A DNA stretch of 64,000 nucleotides, from contig JBDWMA010000050.1 of the NCBI GenBank assembly GCA_039972875.1, forward strand, positions 45,275-109,274. Reading direction: 5' to 3'. The notes beneath the pieces are model-generated. The model worked only from the letters and a program-made list of their open reading frames with translations, searched no databases and was not told the origin of the DNA. Both the position numbers and the translations under genes were made by a program. Origin of the DNA: Pseudoruegeria sp039972875. GTDB taxonomy: Bacteria > Pseudomonadota > Alphaproteobacteria > Rhodobacterales > Rhodobacteraceae. This document shows, one piece after another, positions 36,995 through 46,310 of this stretch; the stretch's first letter is position 1, and each line of letters opens with the position of its first letter.

Positions 36995-38047
36995 ATGCAC
37001 GTTATTGTTCATGTCGGCGCACCGAAAACCGGCTCCACCGCCATTCAAATGGCCTTAGAACAACAAAGCCATGAACTCCAATCTCAGGGCCTATATGTCT
37101 ACAATCGTCCTTGGATGACTCCGCTGACGCTTTTTACATCGTTTGTAAATAGAAATGCTCCTCTTATGCCAGGGATCCGCAAATACTTCGGAAGCCCAAG
37201 CCAAGCAATTGCTTGGGGAAACACCTGTTGGGAAGAGCTTGAAACCCATGTCCAGCAGCATCGTCCGCCTTTAACATTGATTTCGAGTGAATTCTTTTTT
37301 CGGATGGAAAATCCCAAGCGCTTACTCAACAGATTGCGCAAAACATTCGACAAGATCACTCTTCTGGCCTATGTTCGAGACCCTTTAGATTTATATGCTT
37401 CGGCAACGGATCAATTCATCAGATCAGGCGTTCGGTTTCAGGATCTCCAATCCCCCCAAAGCTTTGTTTACGCAGCAGGCACACAGCTTAGACAGTTCGC
37501 CAGCCTGGTGGATCCAAAAGATATAGTCGTACGCAACTTCAGCCGCTCAAATTTAGTGAATAACGATATTCTCGACGATTTTTGCAATGCTGTTTCGGAA
37601 ATTTCAGGAAAACCGCTTCTTTTGCAGCAGCGCCCCCATACAAAAAATGAAAGCTTATCGGGGGCGGCCAGTGCTTGGCTTTTAACTGCAAATGAAACAT
37701 TTGTAAGCACGACAAAAGCGGATGATAGGCACATCCTAGAACGGCGGAGCGACGTCATTCGCCGATTGCGAGACGCCGAATTACTAAAAGACTATCCAAA
37801 ACTAAAACTCACAGAGCCATCTTTGCGCGCGCACCTTGCCCACAACGCGGCTGCGGATTGTGAATGGATTAATAACACCTTCTTAAAGGGGCAAATCCCG
37901 CTGCTCACAGATCGCCCACTGAACACAAGGCCTGCAGAAGACTCACGTGTAGCTATGCATGACTGGATTTTCAGTTATCTGACACCTGAGGCCATCAATG
38001 ATATAATCACCTCGCTCGTTCCGGGCGATGCCTCCCCCACAGCTTAA
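36995..38047 (+). CDS. Sulfotransferase-like protein
   Basis: The 350-aa protein starts VIVHVGAPKTGSTAIQ (PAPS loop, residues 3-18), with the 3' motif LAYVRDPLDLYASATDQF near 124-141. It is the same general type as the proteins at 11205 and 24709 (HxGxxKTG start). The following alpha/beta-hydrolase-like gene may overlap its end by 20 bp, depending on the start. The two probably form a rightward operon. The sulfate acceptor is unknown. Confidence 0.78.
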   Translation: MHVIVHVGAPKTGSTAIQMALEQQSHELQSQGLYVYNRPWMTPLTLFTSFVNRNAPLMPGIRKYFGSPSQAIAWGNTCWEELETHVQQHRPPLTLISSEFFFRMENPKRLLNRLRKTFDKITLLAYVRDPLDLYASATDQFIRSGVRFQDLQSPQSFVYAAGTQLRQFASLVDPKDIVVRNFSRSNLVNNDILDDFCNAVSEISGKPLLLQQRPHTKNESLSGAASAWLLTANETFVSTTKADDRHILERRSDVIRRLRDAELLKDYPKLKLTEPSLRAHLAHNAAADCEWINNTFLKGQIPLLTDRPLNTRPAEDSRVAMHDWIFSYLTPEAINDIITSLVPGDASPTA

Positions 38048-38927
38048 CAGTATCATGAACCAACCTAGTCTCCCTTCTGCCTTGAACGCTCTTTGCATGG
38101 CAATTTCGCCCGCAACAGAGGACAGTCAAACAGTGAGATTTCACCTTGAGGGCTATGCATGTGATCTGATCATTCGGGATCCCAGTCAGCTCATTGTGAC
38201 ATTCGATTTTATGCAAGGACCGCAGGCCGCGCCCGCACGCGACAGAGTGGGGTGGGGGCATTTGTTTCTTGAAAAGCTCAATCTGTCGGCCCTGCACGTG
38301 AAGCCGGATATCAACTGCTGGTATCGCAAACCGGGTGTCGCACGGTTTCTGGAGACGGCCCAGCATGCTGGTTTGTTTTCAGCCTTCTCCCTGGTGATGA
38401 CTTATGGCGGTTCGATGGGCGGCTTTGCGGCCATGTCATTTGCCGAAGTAACCCAGGCGCGGCGCTGTCTGGTGCTGAACCCACAATCTTCTCTGGGTCC
38501 GAGTACCCAGAGTTGGGACAAACGGTTTCCTGAGGCTTGGGCGCAAAACTGGGGTGGGCCTTACTGTGACCTTGCCGCCCGTACCAAAAACCTTGAGCGA
38601 CTGGTCGCCGTCTACGACCCTTATATGACCGCGGATCGGGCCCAAGCCGATGGGATCACCCACCCGCGGCTAAGCCGGTTACACCTACCATTTGTCGGGC
38701 ATAGCATCGGATCACACTTGCAGAGCATGGGGGCCCTCTATGCGGTGTTTCAGCAATGCCTAACCGGAGACATTGACACGCAAGATTTCTATCGACGCGC
38801 CCGACAGCGCCGCCGATTGAAACGATATAAAAACATCATGACCAAGCGGGCTGTGGATCGGGGCTGTTCCCAAGAAAAGATTAAACGCCTCGACGCCTTG
38901 CTTCCCAAGCCATCGATTGGCACCTAA
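38028..38927 (+). CDS. Alpha/beta-hydrolase-like protein, function unknown
   Basis: The 299-aa protein (or 290 aa from the ATG at 38055) has the nucleophile-elbow motif TYGGSMGGFAAMSFA (GxSxGG) near residue 130 and a possible catalytic His in LPFVGHSIGSH. The C-terminus is basic. Similar proteins lie in polysaccharide loci as possible deacylases or esterases, but the substrate is not known. Both start codons lack a strong ribosome site. The upstream start overlaps the sulfotransferase gene and would allow coupling. Confidence 0.65.
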   Translation: MPPPQLNSIMNQPSLPSALNALCMAISPATEDSQTVRFHLEGYACDLIIRDPSQLIVTFDFMQGPQAAPARDRVGWGHLFLEKLNLSALHVKPDINCWYRKPGVARFLETAQHAGLFSAFSLVMTYGGSMGGFAAMSFAEVTQARRCLVLNPQSSLGPSTQSWDKRFPEAWAQNWGGPYCDLAARTKNLERLVAVYDPYMTADRAQADGITHPRLSRLHLPFVGHSIGSHLQSMGALYAVFQQCLTGDIDTQDFYRRARQRRRLKRYKNIMTKRAVDRGCSQEKIKRLDALLPKPSIGT

Positions 38928-38947
38928 CAGTTTCAGATCCGACGGCC

Positions 38948-40342
38948 TTAGTAGATTGTCAGATCATTCTTCAACGCATCGATATCGGTGAAATCTTCGA
39001 TCCGCAGCTCGTGTTTGCCAAAGTCCAGAACGATGTCATCACCATCCACTCTGGCGAAATTTTCCAGAACAGCTTTTTTACTTAACCCGCCCTCCCACAA
39101 AGCCTCAGCCAGTTGGATGGTGTCCACATTGTCCTGAAAGTCGGTGACCGTGTCCTTGCCATAGCCTTCAGCAAAGACAAAGGTGTCGGCCTTGCTGCCG
39201 CCGGTCAGGGTATCCTTGCCGGTCCCGCCATCCAGTATGTCCTTGCCCTTACCGCCAATCAGCACATCTTTGCCAGCCTCGCCGCTCAGGGCATCCTTGC
39301 CCTTGCCGCCGGTCAGCGTGTCGTTGCCGCCACCGCCGTCCAACGTATCATTCCCAGCACCGGATTTAAGAACATCACCGCCGCCGCCGCCCATCAGGAT
39401 ATCCGCGCCAAGATCGCTGATCAGCTTATTGGCCCCGTCCGTTCCCGTCAGTTTGGCATTGATATCACCCATCAGGGTAACGTTTTCGATGCTTTTAAGC
39501 GTGTCATTGCCCGTGTCGGGGAACTCTTCGGCAAACACCGCCCCATCCGCCAGATTGATCACCACTGTAATGGATTGCGCGGTGGCCTCTGAAAGATCCA
39601 CCATCAGGGTGTCTTTGCCCTTGCCGCCGTCGATCACGTCCTTGCCGTTATTGCCCCCCAGATGAAAAATGTCATTGCCCTTGCCACCCCGGACAATATC
39701 ATCACCGGCGCCGTCAGATATCTCATCCTTGCCGCCACCACCCTCCAGAATGTCATTGCCAGCGCCCCCGTCTAGAACGTCGTTGCCCCCCAGGCCAAGC
39801 AGGGTATCTATGCCATCGGTGCCCGTCAGGGTTTCACCCCCTGCCGATCCCGTCTGTGTTGCCGTGCCCTCAAATCCCGCGGCCTGCAGCGCATCCGTAT
39901 CGCCCCCGGACAACGCACCATCCGGATCAAGACTGAGCAAAACGCCCCCACCGACCCCGACTGCCCCCTGATGAATATGAAGCCCGATAAGCTCCGCGAG
40001 GCCCATCCCTGACACATCCAGCGTCACCGCGATGGCAACGCCGCTGTCACTGACCGTGAGCGTGGCCGTCCCCGTCCCTGTGGCCAGACTTGTGGTCGGC
40101 GGCACCTCCTGATCGCCAGACAGATCTGCCGTCAGGATGATCGTGCCATTCCCATCCCCGTCCAGATCACTGCTGAGAACGCTCAGCTGGCCGCGCGTTT
40201 CACCTGATGCAAATGCGTTTGTATGGGTGTTGAAATAAAGGGCCCCCGATAAGGCCTGGCTCACAAATGAGGTGGCTTCTACGCCTCCCAATACAAAATC
40301 CGACCGGTCGAACTGAAATCCCTGTGTCTCTGTAATAGTCAT
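38948..40342 (-). CDS. CHRD-domain RTX protein
   Basis: The start at ATG 40342 (MTITETQGFQF, after a G-run) gives 464 aa. Residues 25-140 resemble a CHRD (chordin-type) domain: YFNTHTNAFASGETRGQL, DQEVPPTTSLATGTGTATL and GLHIHQGAVG. Two RTX nonapeptide blocks follow (GGNDVLDGGAGNDILEGGG, GAGNDTLDGGGGNDTLTGG). The end has the shared secretion tail with ALWEGGLSKKAVLENFARVD and a terminal DALKNDLTIY. It is probably exported by the type I system. The CHRD domain is common in secreted bacterial proteins of unknown role. Confidence 0.88.
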   Translation of the reverse strand: MTITETQGFQFDRSDFVLGGVEATSFVSQALSGALYFNTHTNAFASGETRGQLSVLSSDLDGDGNGTIILTADLSGDQEVPPTTSLATGTGTATLTVSDSGVAIAVTLDVSGMGLAELIGLHIHQGAVGVGGGVLLSLDPDGALSGGDTDALQAAGFEGTATQTGSAGGETLTGTDGIDTLLGLGGNDVLDGGAGNDILEGGGGKDEISDGAGDDIVRGGKGNDIFHLGGNNGKDVIDGGKGKDTLMVDLSEATAQSITVVINLADGAVFAEEFPDTGNDTLKSIENVTLMGDINAKLTGTDGANKLISDLGADILMGGGGGDVLKSGAGNDTLDGGGGNDTLTGGKGKDALSGEAGKDVLIGGKGKDILDGGTGKDTLTGGSKADTFVFAEGYGKDTVTDFQDNVDTIQLAEALWEGGLSKKAVLENFARVDGDDIVLDFGKHELRIEDFTDIDALKNDLTIY

Positions 40343-40417
40343 AATTCCCCCCCCAAAAAAATACTCTGTCCGCCGACGCCACACCTACGGATAAAATGGC
40401 GGTTTACAGGCGATTCA

Positions 40418-40445
40418 AACCGGGCATCTCAAAACAGGCCCGGTT
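40418..40445 (-). terminator. Hairpin after RTX gene at 40481
   Basis: AACCGGGC (40418-40425) and GCCCGGTT (40438-40445) form a perfect 8-bp stem with a 12-base loop, followed by TTTG on the minus strand, about 35 bp past the stop codon. Confidence 0.6.
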
Positions 40446-40480
40446 CAGGGTATCATGGAAACAAGCGGAGACCTAACGGA

Positions 40481-41404
40481 TCAGACAAGCTCCAAATCAT
40501 TCTTCAACGCATCGATATCGGTGAAATCTTCGATCCGCAGCTCGTGTTTGCCAAAGTCCAGAACGATGTCATCGCCATCGACTTCGGCGAATTTATTCAG
40601 GACTTTCTTTTTGCTCAGATCGCCGCCCCAGAGGGCCTCTTCCAGCTGGATGGTGTCCACATTATCAGTGAAATCTGTGATCGTGTCCTTGCCGTCACCC
40701 TTGCCAAAGACAAAGGTATCGGCATGTTTACCACCGGTCAGCGTGTCTTTTCCTTCGTCTCCAGACAGGACATCGCGGCCTTTGCCACCCACCAAGACAT
40801 CCATTCCTTTGCCGCCATAAAGCATATCGGATCCCTTACCGCCAAACAGGATATCTTTGCCAGCAAAGCCGAACAGAACATCATTGCCGATGCCCCCTGA
40901 AAAACTATCGGACTGAACCATAGTAATATCAGCGAACAGAACATCATCTTCAGAGATCGAGACGTTTGGGAACTCGGCAAATGAAATGAAATCACCAGCG
41001 AAAAACCCAGATCCAGAAGAGATTGCACCAACGCTCAAATCCGTGATCGTCTCATCCAACCACGGCACCGTGTCCCCCCCCATCTCGAAGAAATACAAAT
41101 CATTCGTCCAAGCATCGCCGAAGATCAACAATTGAGCCGCTTCGGTGCTGTCCCAGGAGATCTCGAGTGTCAAAGGTAGATAATCCGTACCAATGCTGTC
41201 CAGATCAATGTCTTTATCCCCCAAATAAACATGATACACATCGGCTTGTAGTTCAATAGCGGCCAGCCCAGAGGTGTCAGTGACAAGGATCTCATAAGTG
41301 AAGCCATCCACCTTATCCGGAACAACAACCTTTAGGGTTGTTTCCAGTGTCAGGTCAGTATCAAGTTCTGGGACAGAAATTCCCGCGATTGTATATGTTG
41401 TCAT
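40481..41404 (-). CDS. RTX protein with a small N-terminal domain shared with the 43152 gene
   Basis: From ATG 41404 (AGGAA upstream) the protein has 307 aa beginning MTTYTIAGISVPEL. This resembles the start MTTHTITGISVDFS of the 481-aa RTX protein at 43152, so the two N-terminal domains (about 150 residues) are probably paralogous. A short RTX block follows (GGIGNDVLFGFAGKDILFGG, GGKGSDMLYGG). The common C-terminal tail with LSKKKVLNKFAEV ends in DALKNDLELV. Longer starts at 41470 and 41431 are less likely. It is probably a type I secreted protein. Confidence 0.86.
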   Translation of the reverse strand: MTTYTIAGISVPELDTDLTLETTLKVVVPDKVDGFTYEILVTDTSGLAAIELQADVYHVYLGDKDIDLDSIGTDYLPLTLEISWDSTEAAQLLIFGDAWTNDLYFFEMGGDTVPWLDETITDLSVGAISSGSGFFAGDFISFAEFPNVSISEDDVLFADITMVQSDSFSGGIGNDVLFGFAGKDILFGGKGSDMLYGGKGMDVLVGGKGRDVLSGDEGKDTLTGGKHADTFVFGKGDGKDTITDFTDNVDTIQLEEALWGGDLSKKKVLNKFAEVDGDDIVLDFGKHELRIEDFTDIDALKNDLELV

Positions 41405-41628
41405 CAGAGGTTCCTTTGCTTTGGTCGACATAAAAGAAATGCCATCACCAAAAGGCAATCCACAAACCACATCTGTCTAAAAACATATTGCGCTGAATGA
41501 CATGGATGCACCACCGAGGGTATTGGGGTGTTCTGTAATCCGCCGAAACAACGCCCGCAGCCCCAACATGCTACCTCACGGGCTGGGATCTGTTATACTG
41601 GGGGGGCATCTTGGCACAGGAGACCCCC

Positions 41629-42972
41629 ATGGCGGCAGCAACAGATTTTGAACAGTTCATGTTAGAGTTGATTAATTCGGCGCGAATGGATCCACAAGGG
41701 GACTTTGATCGATATCTTGAGAGCTATGATCCGCTCAGCTCTGATAATGCTGATATCGACAGTGCTTTGCAGTTCTTCGGGGTCGACGGGGATCTACTCC
41801 TGGAACAGGTGGAGGCCCTGACATCGGTCGCACCATTGGCCTGGAATTCGGAGCTGAACGAGGCTGCCACCACCCACTCCGATCTGATGATCGAGCAGGA
41901 CACCCAATCCCATAATCTTGAGGGCGAAGCCTCTTTGGGGGATCGCATCACCGCTGCGGGCTACACCTGGAGCACGGTCGGCGAGAACATCTTTGCCTTT
42001 ACGGAATCACCGATCCATGGTCACGCCGGGTTTATGGTCGATTGGGGCTTTACGGACACCGGAATCCAAACACCGCCGGGGCACCGCAACTCCATCCTGA
42101 GCGCGGCCTTTCAGGAAGTCGGGATTGGCGTGATCGAAGAGAGTGACGCCTCCACCAGCGTGGGCCCTTTTGTCGTCACCCAGAACTTTGGCACCCGGCT
42201 GTTTGATGCCCCAGATGCGATCTTGCTGGGGGTCTTTTTCGACGATTTGAACGGGGATTCCTTCTACTCCCTTGGCGAAGGCGTTGGGGACATCACGACC
42301 ACAATCAAAGGAGAGGATTCCGATACATCTCCGGACTCTGGTGGCTATAATATCGACACAACAGCTGGCACAAAGACCGTCACCTTCTCAGGCGACAGTC
42401 TGAAACAGAACGTCACTGTAAAAGCCACGGTTGATAGCGAAAACGCCAAAATAGATTTGCAAGACGGCACTCTGCTGAAATCCAGCGTCTCTCTGGTATT
42501 GAAAAGTGGGGCGAAACATGCCCAGCTTTATACCGATAATGACCTGGACCTGACCGGTAATAAAAAGGCGAATATGCTGACCGGTAATGATGGGAAAAAC
42601 ACCCTCAAAGGCAACGGCGGTAAGGATCAACTCTTTGGAGAGGGTGGCAAAGACACCTTAAACGGCGGCGGTGGCAAAGATATTCTGGATGGCGGCAAAG
42701 GCAATGATAAGCTGACCGGCAAGGGAGGCGCGGATACTTTCGTTTTTGGAAAAAAATACGGCAAAGACAAAATTACCGACTTTCAGAACGACATTGACAC
42801 CGTGCAACTGGATGATGCGCTTTGGAAAGGCACCCTGAGCACACAAGAGATTGTCGATCAGTTTGGCGCGGTCAAAAATGGCAATATCGTTCTGGATTTT
42901 GGAAAACATGAACTCAAACTGCTCGATACCACTGATCTGGACGCACTGGTGAACGACCTACAAATTGTGTGA
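41629..42972 (+). CDS. CAP/SCP-domain RTX protein
   Basis: The start is set at ATG 41629, with AGGAG 7 nt upstream, giving 447 aa. Residues 8-195 form a CAP (SCP/PR-1-like) domain: FEQFMLELINSARMDP, LAWNSELNEAATTHSDLM, HNLEGEASLGDRITAAGY, GENIFAF and PPGHRNSILS. A middle beta domain and an RTX block follow (GNDGKNTLKGNGGKDQLFG). The tail (ALWKGTLSTQEIVDQFGAV, LDALVNDLQIV) is the shared type I signal. CAP domains are found in secreted proteins; their role in bacteria is poorly known. Confidence 0.9.
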   Translation: MAAATDFEQFMLELINSARMDPQGDFDRYLESYDPLSSDNADIDSALQFFGVDGDLLLEQVEALTSVAPLAWNSELNEAATTHSDLMIEQDTQSHNLEGEASLGDRITAAGYTWSTVGENIFAFTESPIHGHAGFMVDWGFTDTGIQTPPGHRNSILSAAFQEVGIGVIEESDASTSVGPFVVTQNFGTRLFDAPDAILLGVFFDDLNGDSFYSLGEGVGDITTTIKGEDSDTSPDSGGYNIDTTAGTKTVTFSGDSLKQNVTVKATVDSENAKIDLQDGTLLKSSVSLVLKSGAKHAQLYTDNDLDLTGNKKANMLTGNDGKNTLKGNGGKDQLFGEGGKDTLNGGGGKDILDGGKGNDKLTGKGGADTFVFGKKYGKDKITDFQNDIDTVQLDDALWKGTLSTQEIVDQFGAVKNGNIVLDFGKHELKLLDTTDLDALVNDLQIV

Positions 42973-43090
42973 CATTATCAAAATTCAACCCCCCCGCGAA
43001 AGCCCGTTTTTTGTAGTGATTCCTGCGAATTATGTGTTTTAAACAAGGGGAGTTACTGAGTTTTGTCGTTTCGATCCACTCTCGAAGAAC

Positions 43091-43116
43091 CTTGAGCCAT
43101 CGGGCTCAGGCTTTTG
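43091..43116 (+). terminator. Compact hairpin terminator after the CAP-RTX gene
   Basis: CTTGAGCC (43091-43098) and GGCTCAGG (43103-43110) form a stem with one G-T pair and a 4-base loop, followed by CTTTTG. It lies between two rightward RTX genes. Confidence 0.65.
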
Positions 43117-43151
43117 AGGCCTTCGGAACGTCCAATTATAGGGAGAAATAA

Positions 43152-44597
43152 ATGACGACGCATACAATCACTGGGATTTCCGTAGACTTCAGCAACACGA
43201 ATTCCGCGACCCCCTCCGTTGATAGCCTAGGCCTTGCCAGCATCGAATTGGTTGGTCCCGACAGTGTAAAGGGATTTTCATATTCGACCACCGGATCGAC
43301 TGGTTTCCTTGGGGTCCCCGAAGTTACGATAGACGACATGGGTCTGTATCACGCCACCATTGACGGGACAGATATCAGCTCTCTAAACGGATCGGCCTAT
43401 TTTGCAGAAGTCACCTGGGAGGAGGGCGGAGTCAGCAAAACCGCGACCATTCTGCGTTTTGAAGATGTCACCGGCGGCGCAACACAAACAGATTATTTTT
43501 TCTATATCGCCGGGGATGGATTGCCGACGACCGTCACAGATTTTGAATCCTTTATGGCCTCAATCACCGGCGTAACAGCCGGCACAGGCAATTACGCTCC
43601 AGGCGAATTGATCAAATACAAAAATCTGCCAAACGTGACCGTTGATCAAAACGATACGATTACCGGCACAAAAGGGGCCGATACCATCTCTGCAGGCAAG
43701 GGTAACGATACTGTAGACGGCCTTGGCGGAGCGGATGAGATCGACGGTGGCAAAGGCAATGATGATCTGGATGGAGGCAAAGGCAATGACACCCTCCATG
43801 GGGGTAAGGGCAAAGACACCCTGGTCGGTGGCGACAGCAACGATACCCTCAATGGTGATGCGGGCAATGACACCATGGACGGCGGCAAGGCCCATGACAC
43901 CATGAACGGTGGCAAAGGCAATGACACCATGGAGGGTGGCAAAGGCAATGACACCATGAATGGAGGCGATGGCAATGACACCATGGACGGTGGAAAGGCC
44001 AATGACATCATGGAAGGTGGCAAAGGCAATGACACCATGAATGGGGGTGATGGCAATGACACCATGGACGGTGGAAAGGCCGATGACATCATGGATGGTG
44101 GCAAAGGCAATGACACCATGAATGGGGGTGATGGCAATGACACCATGGACGGTGGAAAGGCCAATGACATCATGGACGGTGGCAAAGGCGATGACACCAT
44201 GAATGGGGGTGATGGGCTGGACACCATGAACGGTGGCAATGGCAAAGACACCCTGAACGGCGGCAAAGCTGCGGATACCTTAAACGGGGACGGCGGCAAT
44301 GACACGCTGGATGGTGGGGCCAACAAAGACGTGCTCACCGGTGGGGACGGCAAGGATACATTCGTCTTCAACCTTGGCTCAAGCCGAGATGCCATCACCG
44401 ACTTTGAAGACAACATCGACACCATCTCCCTCGACAGTGCTCTTTGGGGAGGCGGGTTGACGGAACAGGATGTTGTGGACAACTTCGGTAAGGTCAAAGA
44501 TGGAAACATTGTTCTGAACTTTGGAAATAACGATATTCTGACGCTGGAAGGCCAGACCGATCTAAGCATTCTGGCAGATGATTTGAACATCATCTAA
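43152..44597 (+). CDS. RTX protein with a long uninterrupted nonapeptide array
   Basis: The 481-aa protein starts at ATG 43152 behind GGGAGA. The first 160 residues resemble the N-terminal domain of the 40481 protein. From about residue 172 to 400 there is a continuous array of some two dozen GGxGNDTMx nonapeptides, expected to fold as a calcium-bound beta-roll. The tail (LDSALWGGGLTEQDVVDNFGKV, then LADDLNII) matches the presumed type I secretion signal of its neighbours. It is probably secreted and may serve as a surface or matrix protein. Confidence 0.9.
   Translation: MTTHTITGISVDFSNTNSATPSVDSLGLASIELVGPDSVKGFSYSTTGSTGFLGVPEVTIDDMGLYHATIDGTDISSLNGSAYFAEVTWEEGGVSKTATILRFEDVTGGATQTDYFFYIAGDGLPTTVTDFESFMASITGVTAGTGNYAPGELIKYKNLPNVTVDQNDTITGTKGADTISAGKGNDTVDGLGGADEIDGGKGNDDLDGGKGNDTLHGGKGKDTLVGGDSNDTLNGDAGNDTMDGGKAHDTMNGGKGNDTMEGGKGNDTMNGGDGNDTMDGGKANDIMEGGKGNDTMNGGDGNDTMDGGKADDIMDGGKGNDTMNGGDGNDTMDGGKANDIMDGGKGDDTMNGGDGLDTMNGGNGKDTLNGGKAADTLNGDGGNDTLDGGANKDVLTGGDGKDTFVFNLGSSRDAITDFEDNIDTISLDSALWGGGLTEQDVVDNFGKVKDGNIVLNFGNNDILTLEGQTDLSILADDLNII
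43909..44208 (+). repeat. 81-bp tandem repeats coding three nonapeptides
   Basis: A unit coding three nonapeptides (of the type GKGNDTMNG, GDGNDTMDG, GKANDIMEG) repeats every 81 bp with few changes, for example starting near 44016 and 44097. Near-identity at DNA level points to recent expansion or gene conversion. Confidence 0.8.
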
Positions 44598-44604
44598 TTC
44601 ATAG

Positions 44605-44636
44605 CAGGCGGCTGTTTCATATCGAACCGCCGCCTG
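44605..44636 (+). terminator. GC-rich hairpin terminator after the RTX array gene
   Basis: CAGGCGGC (44605-44612) and GCCGCCTG (44629-44636) pair perfectly, with extra inner pairs. The hairpin starts 7 bp after the stop codon at 44597 and precedes the metallopeptidase gene. Confidence 0.65.
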
Positions 44637-44673
44637 TTCACCGTGCCTGACACAATTTTTGAGGGCCCTGAAC

Positions 44674-46179
44674 ATGACAACAAATTTTGAATCTTTACTG
44701 GCGGGCGAGGCCAACGGCTGGCACGATGGCTCTGATACGCTGACCTATTTCTTTTTCCAGGACCCCCTGCCGGATTATCTAGAGATCGTCGACACCGATG
44801 GCGATGACATCCCCGACACCACTGATGTCTCTGGCTATAACGATCTGATCCCTTTTGGCAGTGATCCTGCCATGACAGCCGCAGAGCAAGCTTTGGCGCT
44901 AGAGGCCATCGCCGCATGGAATGCTGTCGCCAATATCAATCTGGTGGCCGCAGATCCCGGCACAACTGGCGATCTGGGGTTGGGCAGCCATGCCTTTGTC
45001 CGCCCCAATGGCAAGCCCGATCAAAGCTTTGGTTTTGTCTCCGAGTTTCCGGATGGGGGTGTGCTTGGAATACCGTCATTCCATGGGGATCTCTGGATCA
45101 ACTCCAACAACAATCTGCAGGATGTATCCCTGGTGGCCCATACAAGCTGGGCCACCTACCTGCATGAACTTGGTCACGCTTTGGGCCTGTCCCACCCGGA
45201 TGAGGACCCCTATAACGACGACGGCACTGCGACCAATTCCAATCAGTATACGGTGATGTCCTACGTTGAACATCCCGGTGTGGCAGATGAAAAATTTGCC
45301 GATCAGGCCTGGCCTCTGACCCCTATGCTTTATGACATTCAGGCGATCCAGAGCCTGTATGGTGCCAACACCGAGCATCTGAACGGCGATACGGTTTATT
45401 TCGGCAGCACCGGGATCGGAACAGAAACAGCCTTCGCCACAGACGATATGATCGTGAATGACATGCCCATGATCCTGACCATCTGGGATGGCGGCGGGGT
45501 CGATACGATTGATGCTTCCATTGTCGACAGCAATTCTGAAATTTCGCTCCGCAACGGGGCCTTTTCATCGATCGGTTCACTCGTTGAAAATGTGGCGATT
45601 GCCTATGCGGTTCAAGAAGACGGAGAGATTGTAAACCTGATCGAAAATGCCATTGGCGGCGGCGGTGATGATACCATCACCGGCAACCAAGGGCGTAATC
45701 ACCTGAGCGGCGGGGCAGGGGACGACCTGCTTAAAGGCCGCGATGGAGCAGATCAGCTGCTGGGTGGCGCAGGAACAGACACGCTTTTTGGACACCGCGG
45801 GCGGGACGTTCTGCGGGGCAACCAAAATGCCGACATCCTGAAAGGGGGGCGTGGTGAGGATCGGCTTATCGGGGGCAATGGTGCGGATGAATTGAACGGC
45901 CAGCGCGGAGATGACCGGATCACCGGTGGCAGCGGAGCAGACCAGTTCATCTTCTCAAAAGGATCTGGACGGGATGTTATAACGGACTTTGATACGGGGG
46001 CCGATATGCTGCATCTGGATGCCGCTCTTCTGGGCGCAGAAGACACCGCCGCACAGGTTCTGAATCAGTACGCAACCCTCCACGATAGAGGGGTCACCCT
46101 CAACTTTGGGGAGGATCGTATCGTTCTACTCAACGTGACAGACATCTCTACGTTGGAAACTCAACTGTTGATTGCGTAA
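44674..46179 (+). CDS. M10-type RTX metallopeptidase (serralysin-like)
   Basis: From ATG 44674 (GAGGG upstream) the protein has 501 aa. The zinc-binding motif HELGHALGLSH lies at about residues 164-174 and the Met-turn YTVMSYV about 25 residues later, both typical of metzincin M10 serralysins. The catalytic domain ends near FADQAWPLTPMLYDIQAIQSLYG. RTX repeats (GGAGDDLLKGRDGADQLLG) and a C-terminal tail with LHLDAALLG and TLETQLLIA follow. It should be a Ca-dependent extracellular protease exported by the type I system. It is a paralogue of the 58671 gene. Confidence 0.92.
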   Translation: MTTNFESLLAGEANGWHDGSDTLTYFFFQDPLPDYLEIVDTDGDDIPDTTDVSGYNDLIPFGSDPAMTAAEQALALEAIAAWNAVANINLVAADPGTTGDLGLGSHAFVRPNGKPDQSFGFVSEFPDGGVLGIPSFHGDLWINSNNNLQDVSLVAHTSWATYLHELGHALGLSHPDEDPYNDDGTATNSNQYTVMSYVEHPGVADEKFADQAWPLTPMLYDIQAIQSLYGANTEHLNGDTVYFGSTGIGTETAFATDDMIVNDMPMILTIWDGGGVDTIDASIVDSNSEISLRNGAFSSIGSLVENVAIAYAVQEDGEIVNLIENAIGGGGDDTITGNQGRNHLSGGAGDDLLKGRDGADQLLGGAGTDTLFGHRGRDVLRGNQNADILKGGRGEDRLIGGNGADELNGQRGDDRITGGSGADQFIFSKGSGRDVITDFDTGADMLHLDAALLGAEDTAAQVLNQYATLHDRGVTLNFGEDRIVLLNVTDISTLETQLLIA

Positions 46180-46310
46180 CCGCTTTTCATTCGCCATGCA
46201 GAAGCGGGAACTCGAAGTTCCGACTACACAAATTCAAAAAATTAGATTAGACTAAAGCCATATCTTCATAGCTATTTTTATACATTATTTCCGTTTTTTC
46301 GCGAGGGTAT
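46180..46310. other. Short gap with small hairpin
   Basis: GGAACT/AGTTCC arms (46207-46212, 46216-46221) with a 3-base loop follow the protease gene. The rest is AT-rich and may hold the promoter of the transposase-derived gene. No IS terminal repeats were recognised. Confidence 0.35.

Noticed and set aside
43909..44208. Regular short tandem repeats considered as a CRISPR array
   Set aside because: The repeats are in frame and code for RTX nonapeptides, and there are no unique spacers.
43646..44593. A 315-aa Ser/Pro-rich minus-strand frame opposite the RTX array
   Set aside because: It is an antisense product of the GGxGNDTMx repeats; similar shadows lie opposite the other RTX genes.
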